64,000 nt of DNA from Pyxicephalus adspersus (Eukaryota > Chordata > Amphibia > Anura > Pyxicephalidae): NCBI RefSeq assembly GCF_032062135.1, contig NC_092859.1, positions 90,890,843 through 90,954,842 of the forward strand, in the 5' to 3' direction. The notes beneath the pieces were generated by a model. The model was not told the DNA's origin and made no database searches. It saw only the letters and a list, made by a program, of their open reading frames with translations. Position 1 is the first letter of the stretch, and every line of letters starts with the position of its first letter. Shown in pieces: positions 13,301 to 23,426 of the stretch. Both the position numbers and the translations under genes were made by a program.

Positions 13301-16300
13301 TTATATTTTAAGGTGACTGGATTGTGAGTTTAAGGGTCAGATTCATAAAAACTTTCCAAGACTGGAGAAGATCAAAACAATCACAGGAGAACCTGGGTGA
13401 TCCAGCAAACCTGGAATGGACTTCTTACAAATCGTTTGCTATTAGTTGACAAATGCTTTAAATCCTAGACCAAATCTATTCCAGGTTTGCTGAATTACCA
13501 AGGTTCTCCCATGATAGTGTATCTTCTCCAGTTTTGGAGAGTAATAATAAATTCAACCCCAGATGTATGGGTCACCAGCTGACATTGATGACAAATTTTT
13601 GATACATAATATTTTCTTTTAGAAAGCTGGTGTCAGAGGTCTTTACAGCACTTTTAGTCACTTTGCTATGTAACTATTTAGAAAACTTGTAAATACTTTC
13701 AATTTTTATTAGGGGAAAACAAATCTCACCTACATGTCAAACTACTTTCAAATATCTATAGTAGCTTTTACCTACTGTTCAAAGATATACTAGAGTCAGC
13801 TCTTCCTTCTTGCTAGGGTCATCATTTTGGACCTTATCCTGGCCATAGACACATTTTATTCAGGTTACCCTGATATCTTCAAAACATGTAATGAGAAATA
13901 TTAAACTAATAAATAACAAAGACATTAAAATGCATAAACAAGTAAAATAAATATACCAAAATAGTAAGGAAATACCTTCAGTATGTACGTAAAGTAGAGT
14001 TAAAACCCTTCAAATATCCAATTGTGTACTGGGAATTAGGAAAAAAAAATAAACCTTCAAGTAACACATATTTGGATAACAGATATATTTCACTTTGTAA
14101 ACTACTACTGTCTTTCATATATACTGCAATTGTTTTTTAATAATAAATACTTTTTCTACGATCTGATTAAATGACAATGAAAACTTTGCATTATTGCAGT
14201 GTTTTTGTATTAATCTGATTGGGAATAAAGCAAGAGATTTTCAGAAATACCCTGCTAAATTTTCCATATACGTACTACATTTTTGTTCTATTTCCCATTG
14301 TATAAAATATTTTACTGGTGAAATTCCCATTAATTACCATGTCCTGTTTCTACACTTTTTGCAGGTGTTTCCAAATACTTTTTGCTGCAGTCCCTGCCCT
14401 TCTACCCGGCATGCTGTGGTGGGTCCTGTCAGCATCCTGCCTCCCCCACTGCTTTTTCAAGTAAGTCTTTATGCTTCATCAGTAATGCTTCAGTTATTTT
14501 GTAAACCAAAGCAGCAGGATTTAATGGGTCCAAGAAAGCTAATTGGTGATGCAATGGAGAGGGCCTAATTCCTAGGAAAAATCACAGCAGTCTCATTCAG
14601 TGTCTCTTCCGAAGATTTATCCTATATGAGAGCTGAGAACAATTGAAAATACTCCAATGGAAATGAACCGACCAAAGAAGAAGCTAATAGCTTCCTCGCT
14701 GCAAAGATATATGAAACCCCTCTGTTCACAAAGGAAACAGTTCTCAAGCTGCAAGGATATAATAAATAAAACTAAACAATAAAAAAAATGAAAATATGCT
14801 ATGTACTATGATTACATTTAAATGATGCTGTATATATAAAATTCTGAGTATACATGAAAAAGATATTGATTTTTTTATGTAACATTGAATAGGAAATCTT
14901 TAATACAAACCTATATAAATGATGAAAGTACATTCTTTACATCAAACACATAAAGGCAAAAGCATAAAATATGATATATAATAATAATAATCTAAAAATT
15001 GAATGTATGCTTATAAAGGAAGTGAGAACAGTAGAACACTACTAGCATCAGACTATAAAAACTAGTGTAAAAATAAAATGTCAAAAAGCAAATTTGCCCT
15101 ATGTGGCTAAAAGATAATAGAAAAGAAGATAATACATAGTGTTCATAATGTTAAGCAATTTCTTGTTCTACTTAACTATATCATATCAAACATCGCTTTT
15201 AAAACTCAACTTTATTCTTGTACTGTAATATTATCCACAATTCTATATTATAGTTATTTCACACTTTGGTCAGACAATATTTTTTAATATTTCTGGAGTT
15301 ACAATATTTTGAAGGGTAGTTAAAGTGAATGATTTGTGACAAGTGAGGCAGTAAATAGTGCTAGTTTAATGACCTGCAGGCTTATGGCCATCTCTCAAGG
15401 GGCTGACACTTTCCCACAGAGCATCTCAGTAGGCCTGGGTTGCATTAGAATGGATGACAGGACCGTGACCAATCGCCACTTTCTCTTTACTCATCCACAC
15501 GCGACTTAACCACAATTTTTCACTGTGCAGATGAACTTTAGGAACCATTTTATGCTGAAAAGGCCTTACCAAGGGTCATTTGCCCCTTTGTACTGCCATA
15601 AAGCAGAGATCTATATGCAATCTTTTATCCTGTGTCACATTCCAAAGAAGGCTGTGAACACCATTTAAATACTTGACTGAAAAATAAAGCAGTGAATGAA
15701 AATGACTTTTATAGACTCCTTTAAGCTCATCTTCCCCTATAAGGTCTCCTACCTGAAAAGGGATTAGAAGCGTGAGATGAGTATATAGAAAAACTGCCTG
15801 AATACATAGGTCCCATTATCAACTGCCAGGACTGTTTATTAACCTAAACCAATGCACATTTCTCAGTGTCCTATTAACTGACCATTTAACAAGGAGGTAT
15901 TGAAGGACAATACAAAAATGAAAACCGTGACTAAACCTTTTCCTCACCCCTTCAAGGTGGTCTTTCTACAGAGTCAAATCGATATTGTTGTTCAGATTAT
16001 AAAAGCATTTATTACTACAACTGTAGGGTGATCGGTAGATGTTGCCAGGGATTGTGGTTCTGAATTTTAAATGACTGATATGTCTACTAAATTATAATTG
16101 TTTCTTTAAAAATATATTATTTTTCTGGCTTTTTTGGACCAGGGTAAATGTAAATGAATTAGTTGGTAAAGTCAGTACAAAGTACACGTTAGCTTTTCTG
16201 GAACAGAACTTTCAGCTCTTTTGTGTCCTCTTGTCAACTTCTCCTTCTCTCCTCTTCCTTCTAAATAATTTATTTTTTTGTGAGCTAATCCCTCCATTTC

Positions 16301-19300
16301 CCCATGGCTACTTATATTATCTCTCTATTATCTCTGATATGTCAGGAGACTTTAGGATGGTCTATTATTATTATTATACAGTATCTTTATAGCACCGACA
16401 TATTACGGATCGCTGTACAAAGTCTATAGTCATGTCACTAGCTGTCCCTCAAAGGGGCTCACAATCTACCTGCAGTTTTGTACATGTGCAGTGGCATATT
16501 AGCAGGGGGCGGTGGTGGAATAATGGTCAGAGGTGCTACTAATAGCAGGTTGAGACCGAGATGAAGAAAGCAAAGATAGCATTGTGGGACATTTAATGGA
16601 AGAACAGCAGGGTGGAAAAGAAGAAATGCAGGATATGCTGGGTTTGTATGTCTTCTTTGGAAAAAGGCACACCAAAAGTAAGAGTCAAATGGTCTTTCTG
16701 AATCTAAGATGAAAGATCTCCAATGAAAGGTCAAACGGTAATAATGAGTTGCAGACTACAGTGTCCTGTAACATCTGATAAGGTTAATTAGGTCATAGCA
16801 ATGATAACTGTATTTCTTAAGTACATATGGAGGGGGCAAAAGATAACTTTACTTGACTGTGAAAGTACGGTTACTTTTTACATTTTTGTTTTATCAAGCA
16901 CACCAGATTATTTTAATGAAATGGTAATAATTAAACATTTTTCTTTTCAAGGAAATGAAAGCGAACTATCTCTCTTACCAAAAGATTCAAACACCAAGGC
17001 AAGGCGTGTGATTTTGAGACGTGCAGTTTTTTCAGAAGATCAAAGGAAAGCACTTGAGAAGATGTTCCAAAAGCAAAAGTATATCAGCAAAATTGACCGA
17101 AAAAAATTGGCTGTTAATCTCTCTCTAAAAGAGTCTCAGGTATGTTCTGGGCATGGTCCTCTCCTCCTCATGTGTCATTGTTTGTATCTGTCTGTCATGA
17201 ACAGCGCTGTGCAATATGTTGGCGCTATATAAATACTGTTTAATATATTTTTTAATATTATTATTATTAATATTAAAATTAATAATAATATTAATAATAA
17301 TAATAATAATAATAGACAGTGGCACATTCTAAAATTGCCTATTACCTAAATGTGTATGATTTGCGATCGTATTTTCTTTGGTAATGTGTGCCTTTAAAGT
17401 ACAAGTAGTCCCTGGGTTAGGGACATCCGACATACAAACGCCTCCTAGATACAAACGGGGCTTCCCTGCTCACTGTGTGCAGGATGGAGGCTTGGAGGGG
17501 AAGGGGGAGAGGCAGTTTGCATGACTTGCAGAAGAAATCTTCTGGTAAACACAACTGAGGTTGTGGGTGATCTTATAGGGGTGAGCTCTTTCTGCAGCCT
17601 AATGTAACTCCTTCAAGACCAAGACAAATGCTGCAGTTGGTTCTTTTTGCATATCAAAGCACAGCCTGCTCCAGAAGTTAATGAATGTCTAGGCTCTATA
17701 AAGTATTTTTTTTTGTGTTGTTTGTGATTTACTAAAATAATGTACCTGTTCTGACTTACATACAAATTCAACTTAAGAACAAACCTAAAGTACCTATATT
17801 GTAAGTAACCCTGGGAGTACCTGTATATGTATAGCCAAAGCATTTTTTGTTTCTTTTGGTAAGTGTGTGGAAGAATTAAAACCTTTGTCTGAGTTTTATT
17901 TTTAGGAATAGAAAAATAATGAAGGAGCCAGCCATTAGAATAGAGGCAATAAAATTTACAATGCAAAAACACAGGTTCAAACCCAAGTTAATAAAACAAT
18001 AGTCCTAACTGGGAAGACTAGAAGCAATGTTGGAAAGGGAAAAAAAGAAAAGGGGGAACAATAAAGGAAAGTGCTTTTATGTCGTAACTGGGGAGTCTGT
18101 CAATAGTAGAGACTAGTAAAGTTAACTTTATGTTTTTTTTGCAATGCGAAGTGTATTAAACAATAATTTCAATCAAATACATTAATATTTTGCTGAATAG
18201 GCAGAATAGAATTCTCTACAAATCACGATACCTGATGGTTGGGCCACGGAGGCCACCTCTATTTCACCTTTACTGATTTAGTCCGGGGACCAGCACATTT
18301 ACGTATACAGCAACTAAGGCACTGCCGCTCCACTTAACAGTGTTCACCTACTTTACAGCATTTCCACCTGGAATCATACTGTATGTACTAAAGTGCACAG
18401 CTACCCCTGAGGAAGCCCAATGGAGGCGAAACACGTCGGGTAATTAAGCTGTGGGCACTGGCACTAATTGACAACTCCATCGTTTGTGTGCGTCGGCGAT
18501 GAGCCGTTTAGCTATTTTCAGATATCAATAAGGAAACTTTGCGCAGTAGGTGATAAATGTCTAGTTCTGGTAATATTGAGAATCAACTAAACCAAAGTCT
18601 CAAAAGAAAGGTCCTGTACTATTTATTCTGCATAATCAGCATAATTTAATGTATTTGTTTGATAAATATTGTTGAATACACTTCGCATGGCCAAAAATAC
18701 CCTCTTTGTTCCATTTTTTACATATTTATGATTAGGGTTGGCAACTATCCCTTATGCTTTACTCATAACTGGGGAGTCATTTGACCACAATCTGTATGCA
18801 TACCCTACTGTTTGCTCAAAGATGGACCTAATCTAATTAATTTTATAGCAAATGATGCAAAGGTATTAATATAGGATCCCCCCCCCCCCAAAAAAAAACA
18901 AAAAAAACATTTAGACGAGTCTGCTTTTCCATAGAAGCCTCAATCCAGTCCATCTAAAAAACATGGCCTACTTCTTCTTAGAAAAGGTGGGGGAGTCTGG
19001 GCTTATCCATTTATGTAAAATGGTTTTCTTGGCCAACACTCATAAGATAGACAAAAGTTTGCCCACAGGTGTTTATAATTATTACCCCAGCAAGTCCAGT
19101 GCTCCAAAAACAGCCCATACAGGAGTCGAAGGCAAAAAATTCAGGAGATGGTTAAGGGCATACATTATAACTGATTTCCAAAAAAATCTAATCCTAGGAT
19201 AATTTCATAACATGTGGTATAGATCAACCTCAGCCACGCCGGATTTTCCCTACTAGTTCTGTAAATGCAAATTTAAATATCTCAATATTGTTCTGCATAC

Positions 19301-19728
19301 TAAATATTTTTTTATCATCTTTCATAAGAATACCTTGCAAAATATAGTTATTGAAGAATAAATTAAAGTATTTCTAAAAAGCAGAGGTTCTTTTGTTCAT
19401 ACACTAATTACATCATCATGTATATCAACAGGTTAAAATCTGGTTTCAGAACAGAAGAATGAAATGGAGAAATTCCAAAGAAAAAGAAGTTCTTTCCAAT
19501 CGATGTGTAAATGATGGACATTTTGAACAGAAATCTCAGGACAGCCGTGTGTGTTCAAGTGACAGAGATCCTTCTGAAGTGTCACACAACAACAAGAACA
19601 AGGAGAAAATGTCAAGCAAGGCAGCACAATTAGTAGAAAGACTTAAGCTTGATTGCACAGAACAATCTCACAGAGACTTAAAGTGCCTTCAAGGCAAACT
19701 ACACTTGCAGGACTTGAAGGATTTTTAA
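10033..19728 (+). CDS. dbx2: dbx2, homeodomain transcription factor, four coding exons
   Basis: Coding exons are 10033-10369, 14365-14460, 16952-17139 and 19432-19728 (337+96+188+297 = 918 nt, 305 codons plus stop). All introns are GT-AG and phases agree (1, 1, 0). Seen in the protein: an eh1-like segment SFLIDNLL at residues 39-46; a block LCPAAEQISPSGG from 68; a Cys-rich patch ACCGGSC at 128-134; and a 60-residue homeodomain at 164-223 with F8, L16, F20, W48, F49, Q50, N51 and R53. These match vertebrate DBX2 rather than DBX1. DBX2 is a nuclear, neural-tube-expressed homeodomain protein, usually a repressor that helps pattern intermediate spinal progenitors. Its usual length is about 340 residues, so this one is somewhat short, mostly in the tail after the homeodomain. 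Genomic span is only 9.7 kb. The start is the first of two adjacent ATGs, the upstream in-frame TTG being unlikely. Confidence 0.95.
10370..14364 (+). other. dbx2 intron 1
   Basis: A 3,995-bp phase-1 intron, AT-rich and CpG-poor. The only structured element seen is a foldback MITE at 13334-13560; there is also a poly-T run near 12150. No other exon was recognised on either strand. Confidence 0.85.
13334..13560. mobile_element. foldback MITE, copy a (in dbx2 intron 1)
   Basis: A 227-bp inverted-repeat element whose arms contain CTGGAGAAGAT, GGTGATCCAGCAAACCTGG and, inverted, CCAGGTTTGCTGAATTACC and ATCTTCTCCAG. It is a diverged copy of the family at 45683-45896 and 46325-46537. Its target duplication is no longer clear. 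Confidence 0.85.
14365..14460 (+). CDS. dbx2: dbx2 coding exon 2
   Basis: A 96-nt exon between acceptor TTTTTGCAG (ending 14364) and donor GTAAGT (14461). In the phase set by exon 1 it encodes residues 113-144, including FLLQSLPFY and the Cys-rich ACCGGSCQHPAS patch that aligns with the same patch of mammalian DBX2. Other frames of this stretch give no such match, and reading straight through the junctions would give a spurious ORF. Confidence 0.93.
14461..16951 (+). other. dbx2 intron 2
   Basis: A 2,491-bp phase-1 intron. It carries one (ATT)n-linked interspersed repeat (16363-16471); the rest is unassigned AT-rich sequence. Confidence 0.85.
16363..16471 (+). repeat. (ATT)n-linked interspersed repeat, copy 3 (variant form)
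   Basis: An ATT run, TTTATAGCACCGACATATTA, CGCTGTACAAAGTCTATAGT, CATGTCACTAGCTGTCCC and CTCACAATCTACC. It shares the ATAGTCATGT middle with copy 2 at 6015. Confidence 0.75.
16952..17139 (+). CDS. dbx2: dbx2 coding exon 3 (homeodomain N-terminal part)
   Basis: A 188-nt exon after acceptor TTTTCAAG (ending 16951) and before donor CAG|GTATGT (17140). It encodes residues 145-207, including the linker DSNTKARR and homeodomain positions 1-44 (RRAVFSEDQRKALEKMFQKQ and onward to KESQ). The intron between homeodomain positions 44 and 45 is at the usual place for DBX/NK-like genes. An interspersed repeat starts only about 5 bp into the following intron. Confidence 0.96.
17144..17318 (-). repeat. (AAT)n-linked interspersed repeat, copy 4, abutting dbx2 exon 3
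   Basis: Starts with TTCTGGGCATGGTCCTCTCC about 5 bp after the exon 3 donor, then GTTTGTATCTGTCTGTCAT, CAGCGCTGTGCAATATGTTG, GCGCTATATAAATACTG and an ATT/AAT tract. It is the reverse complement of the copy at 612-761. The tract 17248-17318 is itself an inverted repeat, ATT units turning to AAT units around 17276. Confidence 0.85.
17402..17823. mobile_element. TA-flanked inverted-repeat element (mariner/Tigger-like MITE)
   Basis: Left end CAAGTAGTCCCTGGGTTAG, right end reading inward CAGGTACTCCCAGGGTTAC, with TA on both sides (17400-17401 and 17824-17825). The TA duplication and the internal stretch ACATACAAATTCAACTTAAG suit a non-autonomous Tc1/mariner-superfamily element. No transposase remains. 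Confidence 0.75.
18131..18699. mobile_element. non-autonomous element with ~75-bp inverted repeats
   Basis: The left arm from 18141 reads GCAATGCGAAGTGTATTAAA; the right arm, read inward on the other strand from about 18692, gives GCCATGCGAAGTGTATTCAA, and the two stay alignable for about 75 bp. The core near 18410-18450 holds CTGAGGAAGCCCAATGGAGG followed by CGAAACACGTCGGG, a motif I associate with dispersed frog repeats. No coding remnant was found. Confidence 0.75.
18878..18908. repeat. C12 / A-rich low-complexity tract
   Basis: Twelve C followed by an A-rich run interrupted by single C bases. Confidence 0.9.
19432..19728 (+). CDS. dbx2: dbx2 coding exon 4 (recognition helix and C-terminal tail)
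   Basis: Follows acceptor TATCAACAG (ending 19431). It encodes residues 208-305 plus a TAA stop. It opens with VKIWFQNRRMKWRNSKEKEV, the third homeodomain helix (W48, Q50, N51, R53) and its basic extension. The tail after residue 230 is polar and charged (Ser, Asp, Lys, Asn rich) and diverges strongly from mammalian DBX2, which the family's known tail variability allows. The stop is at 19726-19728. Confidence 0.96.
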   Translation, partial: VKIWFQNRRMKWRNSKEKEVLSNRCVNDGHFEQKSQDSRVCSSDRDPSEVSHNNKNKEKMSSKAAQLVERLKLDCTEQSHRDLKCLQGKLHLQDLKDF

Positions 19729-22700
19729 TAGAACATTGTATATACTGAAACTTACTTTATACTTAAAAATACAACATCATTTCAATTTGAAGAGCAGTAT
19801 TACTTTAATAGATTTTGAACAAGTACATTACAAATGCAATTAAAAATGCTAATAGGAAACCCGTATACCTACAGTATCTAGGGCTTCTGTTTGTAATTTA
19901 GACTTTGCAATGGTTGAGATATCTGAAATTTCAGGTACAATGCCATTCGTATTTAACAGACTGAATTAGGAGCACACCTGTGAAGGTTCTGGAATCTTGT
20001 TGTATTTATTAGCAAGGGAATAGGATTCTTATTGCACATTTTGATATAAGCACATATCATTTGAGTTATCAGTTTTCTAATTGGTTTCACTCCCTTCTTG
20101 GAATTGAAGTTCTTACAAACATCTTAATGATAAGCTCTAATATTATTTTATTAATAATATCAATAATAATAATGCCCCACATAAACCCTGTGCACTACAC
20201 CTACAGCTGGAGACATTCCCAATTTTAATACATTTACCTCCCTGAAATCATAGAAAGGGTACTTACACATGGATGGAAGCAAACAAGAAAATGATAACAA
20301 TGATCTGCTTGCGTAGTAACTTCTTTCCCAGAATATTGATTTACTGTAAAGAAACAGAAGTGTGTAGTACTCAACTTCCTCTCTAAATACATGCATTTAT
20401 ATATGTAACCATTTTACAATGACCACATAGTAGGATAAAAGGATGTTTTGTGAGGATTTTGTGAATCTTGCCAAGAGACCTAGATGTTAGCTGTTTTTGT
20501 TTACTTTAAGAGCCAAAGTTCATATATAACATTTCATCACTGGACTTATTGACTGATATATAAATTTGCAGTACCATGCACATTACCATATATACATATT
20601 CTAAACAAGCACTTTAAAATAAGCCCTCATCTCCCTCTGAAGCTATAGGCACTGTAGGACAATTCATTTTCAAATGTGAAAACAGAAGCACTCAATTCCT
20701 ATCCCCTTTTTTACTATAGCAGTATTTTAATGGAAACAAAGAGCAGGAGCACTTAGCTCTTATAAACCAACTGACACTGGCTTCAGAGTCTATGTAGCTA
20801 CAGAGGTCAGGGATGGTTTGTTTTAAAGAATGCTGCTAAAAATGAATATGGCAAAGACAGTGAGTATTTTATAGTCAGATCACACTAACACACTAACCTC
20901 TACTGTAAGTGTTTTAAATGCTTAATTACTAGTCTTGTGTATATGTGACTAATAAACAGTACAATATTTGAAACAATATATACTGATTGTATCTAATGAA
21001 ATCTGTTATAGTCAGACTAGGCTTTAAATACCAAATTATACATAGGAAATAAGAATACCATTTACATAGGAAATAAGATCTCATTATTGCAAAGTTCTGC
21101 CAAAGCAAATTAAGCAAGAGGTGCCCTACAATTGCCCATTCAAATAATAATTGGGAACATGTTTTTTGTTAAATTGCTGTACTGAACTATTTCCTAATGT
21201 TTGAAAAGAAGTAGTAAAATTGGTCCTACACTTCCAACATAAAGAAAAGTGTAAAAAAAACAAAAACTATTTTTTTATTATATAAAAGGGTTAGCCACGT
21301 TTTTATATCATATAAAAATGATGATAGGCCTGCTTTAGGTAGTGTGCTATTTTTTTCTACAGAATGAAGATGAAAACAAAGCATGCTCAGTGATACATGA
21401 ATGATTTTATTTGTTTTAGAATTTCAGATTTTTCTAATCAACATAGGCTTTTTGATGCAGTTACAAGTTCTTGACAAAAGTTTACTTTATGTGGTTATGG
21501 GCTTACATGACAACCATACAGATCTACCAGTAGATGTCACTGTTGCTTTATTTTCAGTATTCTCCAAAGGATTCAACAAATAACTTCAATATAAAGCATT
21601 ACCTAAGATATTTTATGGCATTACTACTATCAAAACAGGGCCATTACCATTTGATTTAATAGGTTTCATGTAGATTTTGAAGTTAATTAGTAATAATGCA
21701 ATTAATCTACAAAATTCCATCTTCTGTTAACAGAAAACTCAAATAGGGAAATTCAATTATGTAATGTGTTGTAAGTGATCAATTAAAATAAGGAACCTTA
21801 GACAGCATGGCTGACTTATCCTTTAGCACAATACAAAAAAGTATTTTTTGCAGACAGCTTTCTGTATATTAATCAATTGCATAGAGATACCATATGTTTT
21901 CTTTGGCAAACAAAACATAATGTAGTCCAGCAGAAGATTTTGGCTACTAGAGCTACAACTGGCCTAAGCAGCTGGCAGGTGATTTATTATGCTGGAGAAC
22001 ATCCAGCACTGATATGTTATAGGTAAAAAAGAAATACATTAATAAATAATCACATACCTAAACTAAATAAGTAAATAGAAAATATGAATAAACGGATGAG
22101 GATCTTGTTGTAAAGTCTAAAAGTTTATTGGAAATTATCATAGTACAAAGTTTTAGAGCCATGAAGAGCTCCTTAACCAGGCATACCAGACACCTATCTG
22201 TCCCTTACTATCAAGTGATGGGGAGACCCATACCCAGTAGTAAAGCACAGCTAGAATTCCAAAATAAAGTCTATTAGTTTATGTTTGTGTTGGGTTTTGC
22301 AAAGTTATTTTTACTGATTGTCAGGGAAACATTTTAAGCAAGATAGCAAGGGCAATCTTCCATGGGCAATGATATTTTTTTCAAATACAGAAGAAAAGCC
22401 AAAAAAGCCAAAAAAACAAAACAAAAAACTTAACTAATAACTAAGAAATATAATGGCTGGACACCTTTAAGATCATGACACAAGTATGCAAAATCCCAAT
22501 CACTTGATTGTGTATATTATTGCTTATGAAGGGGTGTGAATGAGTTGTTATTTTAGAGGGGACAAAAGCAAAACATCCCAATGAAAAACATGGATGATTG
22601 GATGATTGCTGTTTCCCCTGAGATCAGTCAGCTGAAAGTGCATTGATTCTCAGTGATAGCTCAGGATACATTTTCTTGCCAGGTCAAATGATGAAGCCCA

Positions 22701-23142
22701 ATCAGCTGTGGTTTTTAACAAAATAATCTGTTAAAAGGTCATTTGCCAATTTACTATGTAATAATTAGAGCAAATGGCATTCATTGTAGGTTTATAGGAC
22801 ATGTTATGTTCTCCATACTGGCAGGTAATGACGGATTACCTGGGGCACAAAATCTAAGTGATACCTGGTTCTTGCCAGATCACCAATGGGTGATGGGCCA
22901 GTATTATTAGTGACTGGGCTGCACAGAAACAACTACTAATCTTATTAGTTGTGCCAATTGCAGTGACTTTTCCTTGGGAAACAAAAAAAAATATTATTTA
23001 TGGTCAGTGAGGAAGTGAAACCCCTTGTACTTATCAAATGTTGCCACTCCTGTAGTTATCTCCCCTGCCCCTACGGCCTCTTCCATAAACAACGCTTATA
23101 CCCTGTGGTTGCAGTTACTGATGTCATCTCCTACAAAAGCAA
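19729..23142. other. dbx2 3' flank, no further gene recognised
   Basis: Begins with the dbx2 3' UTR of unknown length. The rest is AT-rich with short ATT/AAT runs near 20140-20175 and A-rich simple sequence near 22395-22430. A stretch near 22115-22200 (AAAAGTTTATTGG, AGAGCCATGAAGAGCTCC) looks like part of a dispersed repeat but has no second copy here. Confidence 0.5.
19839..19844 (+). terminator. candidate dbx2 polyadenylation signal ATTAAA
   Basis: First ATTAAA-type hexamer after the dbx2 stop, 110 bp downstream, with T/G-rich sequence from about 19885. No AATAAA occurs before 20951-20956, which is the main alternative. Placement is a guess without transcript data. Confidence 0.2.
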
Positions 23143-23259
23143 GACCAAAAGTCCTGTCTTGTAAGTGAAGACACCGAGGACCAAAAGTCCTGTCTTGTAA
23201 GTGAAGACACCGAGGACCAAAAGTCCTGTCTTGTAAGTGAAGACACCGAGGACCAAAAG
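23143..23259. repeat. 36-bp tandem array, truncated by an assembly gap
   Basis: Three identical 36-bp units starting GACCAAAAGTCCTGTCTTGT at 23143, 23179 and 23215, plus 9 bp of a fourth that runs into Ns at 23260. The array is open in two frames on the minus strand only because the period is a multiple of three. Confidence 0.97.
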
Positions 23260-23426
23260 NNNNNNNNNNNNNNNNNNNNNNNNNNNNNNNNNNNNNNNNN
23301 NNNNNNNNNNNNNNNNNNNNNNNNNNNNNNNNNNNNNNNNNNNNNNNNNNNNNNNNNNNNNNNNNNNNNNNNNNNNNNNNNNNNNNNNNNNNNNNNNNNN
23401 NNNNNNNNNNNNNNNNNNNNNNNNNN
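23260..23426. other. assembly gap (167 N)
   Basis: Run of N beginning inside the 36-bp tandem array, so the missing sequence probably includes more units. Confidence 0.99.

Larger units (their letters stand above)
17140..19431 (+). other. dbx2 intron 3
   Basis: A 2,292-bp phase-0 intron splitting the homeodomain. A large share is transposon-derived: an (AAT)n-linked repeat at 17144-17318, a TA-flanked inverted-repeat element at 17402-17823, a longer inverted-repeat element at 18131-18699 and a C12/A-rich run at 18878-18908. Confidence 0.85.

Noticed and set aside
14194..14568. Open frame across dbx2 exon 2
   Set aside because: It is in the wrong frame for the spliced product; the correct phase gives the conserved Cys-rich patch.
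16801..17232. Single long frame around the dbx2 homeodomain start
   Set aside because: It runs through the acceptor at 16951 and the donor at 17139 into an interspersed repeat; only 16952-17139 is exon.
10033..19728. Assignment to dbx1 instead of dbx2
   Set aside because: The eh1 context LGRSFLIDNLLRD, LCPAAEQISP and ACCGGSC are DBX2 features; DBX1 has a different N terminus and tail.
23143..23259. CRISPR-like array
   Set aside because: Units are directly adjacent with no spacers, and the genome is eukaryotic; this is a minisatellite.
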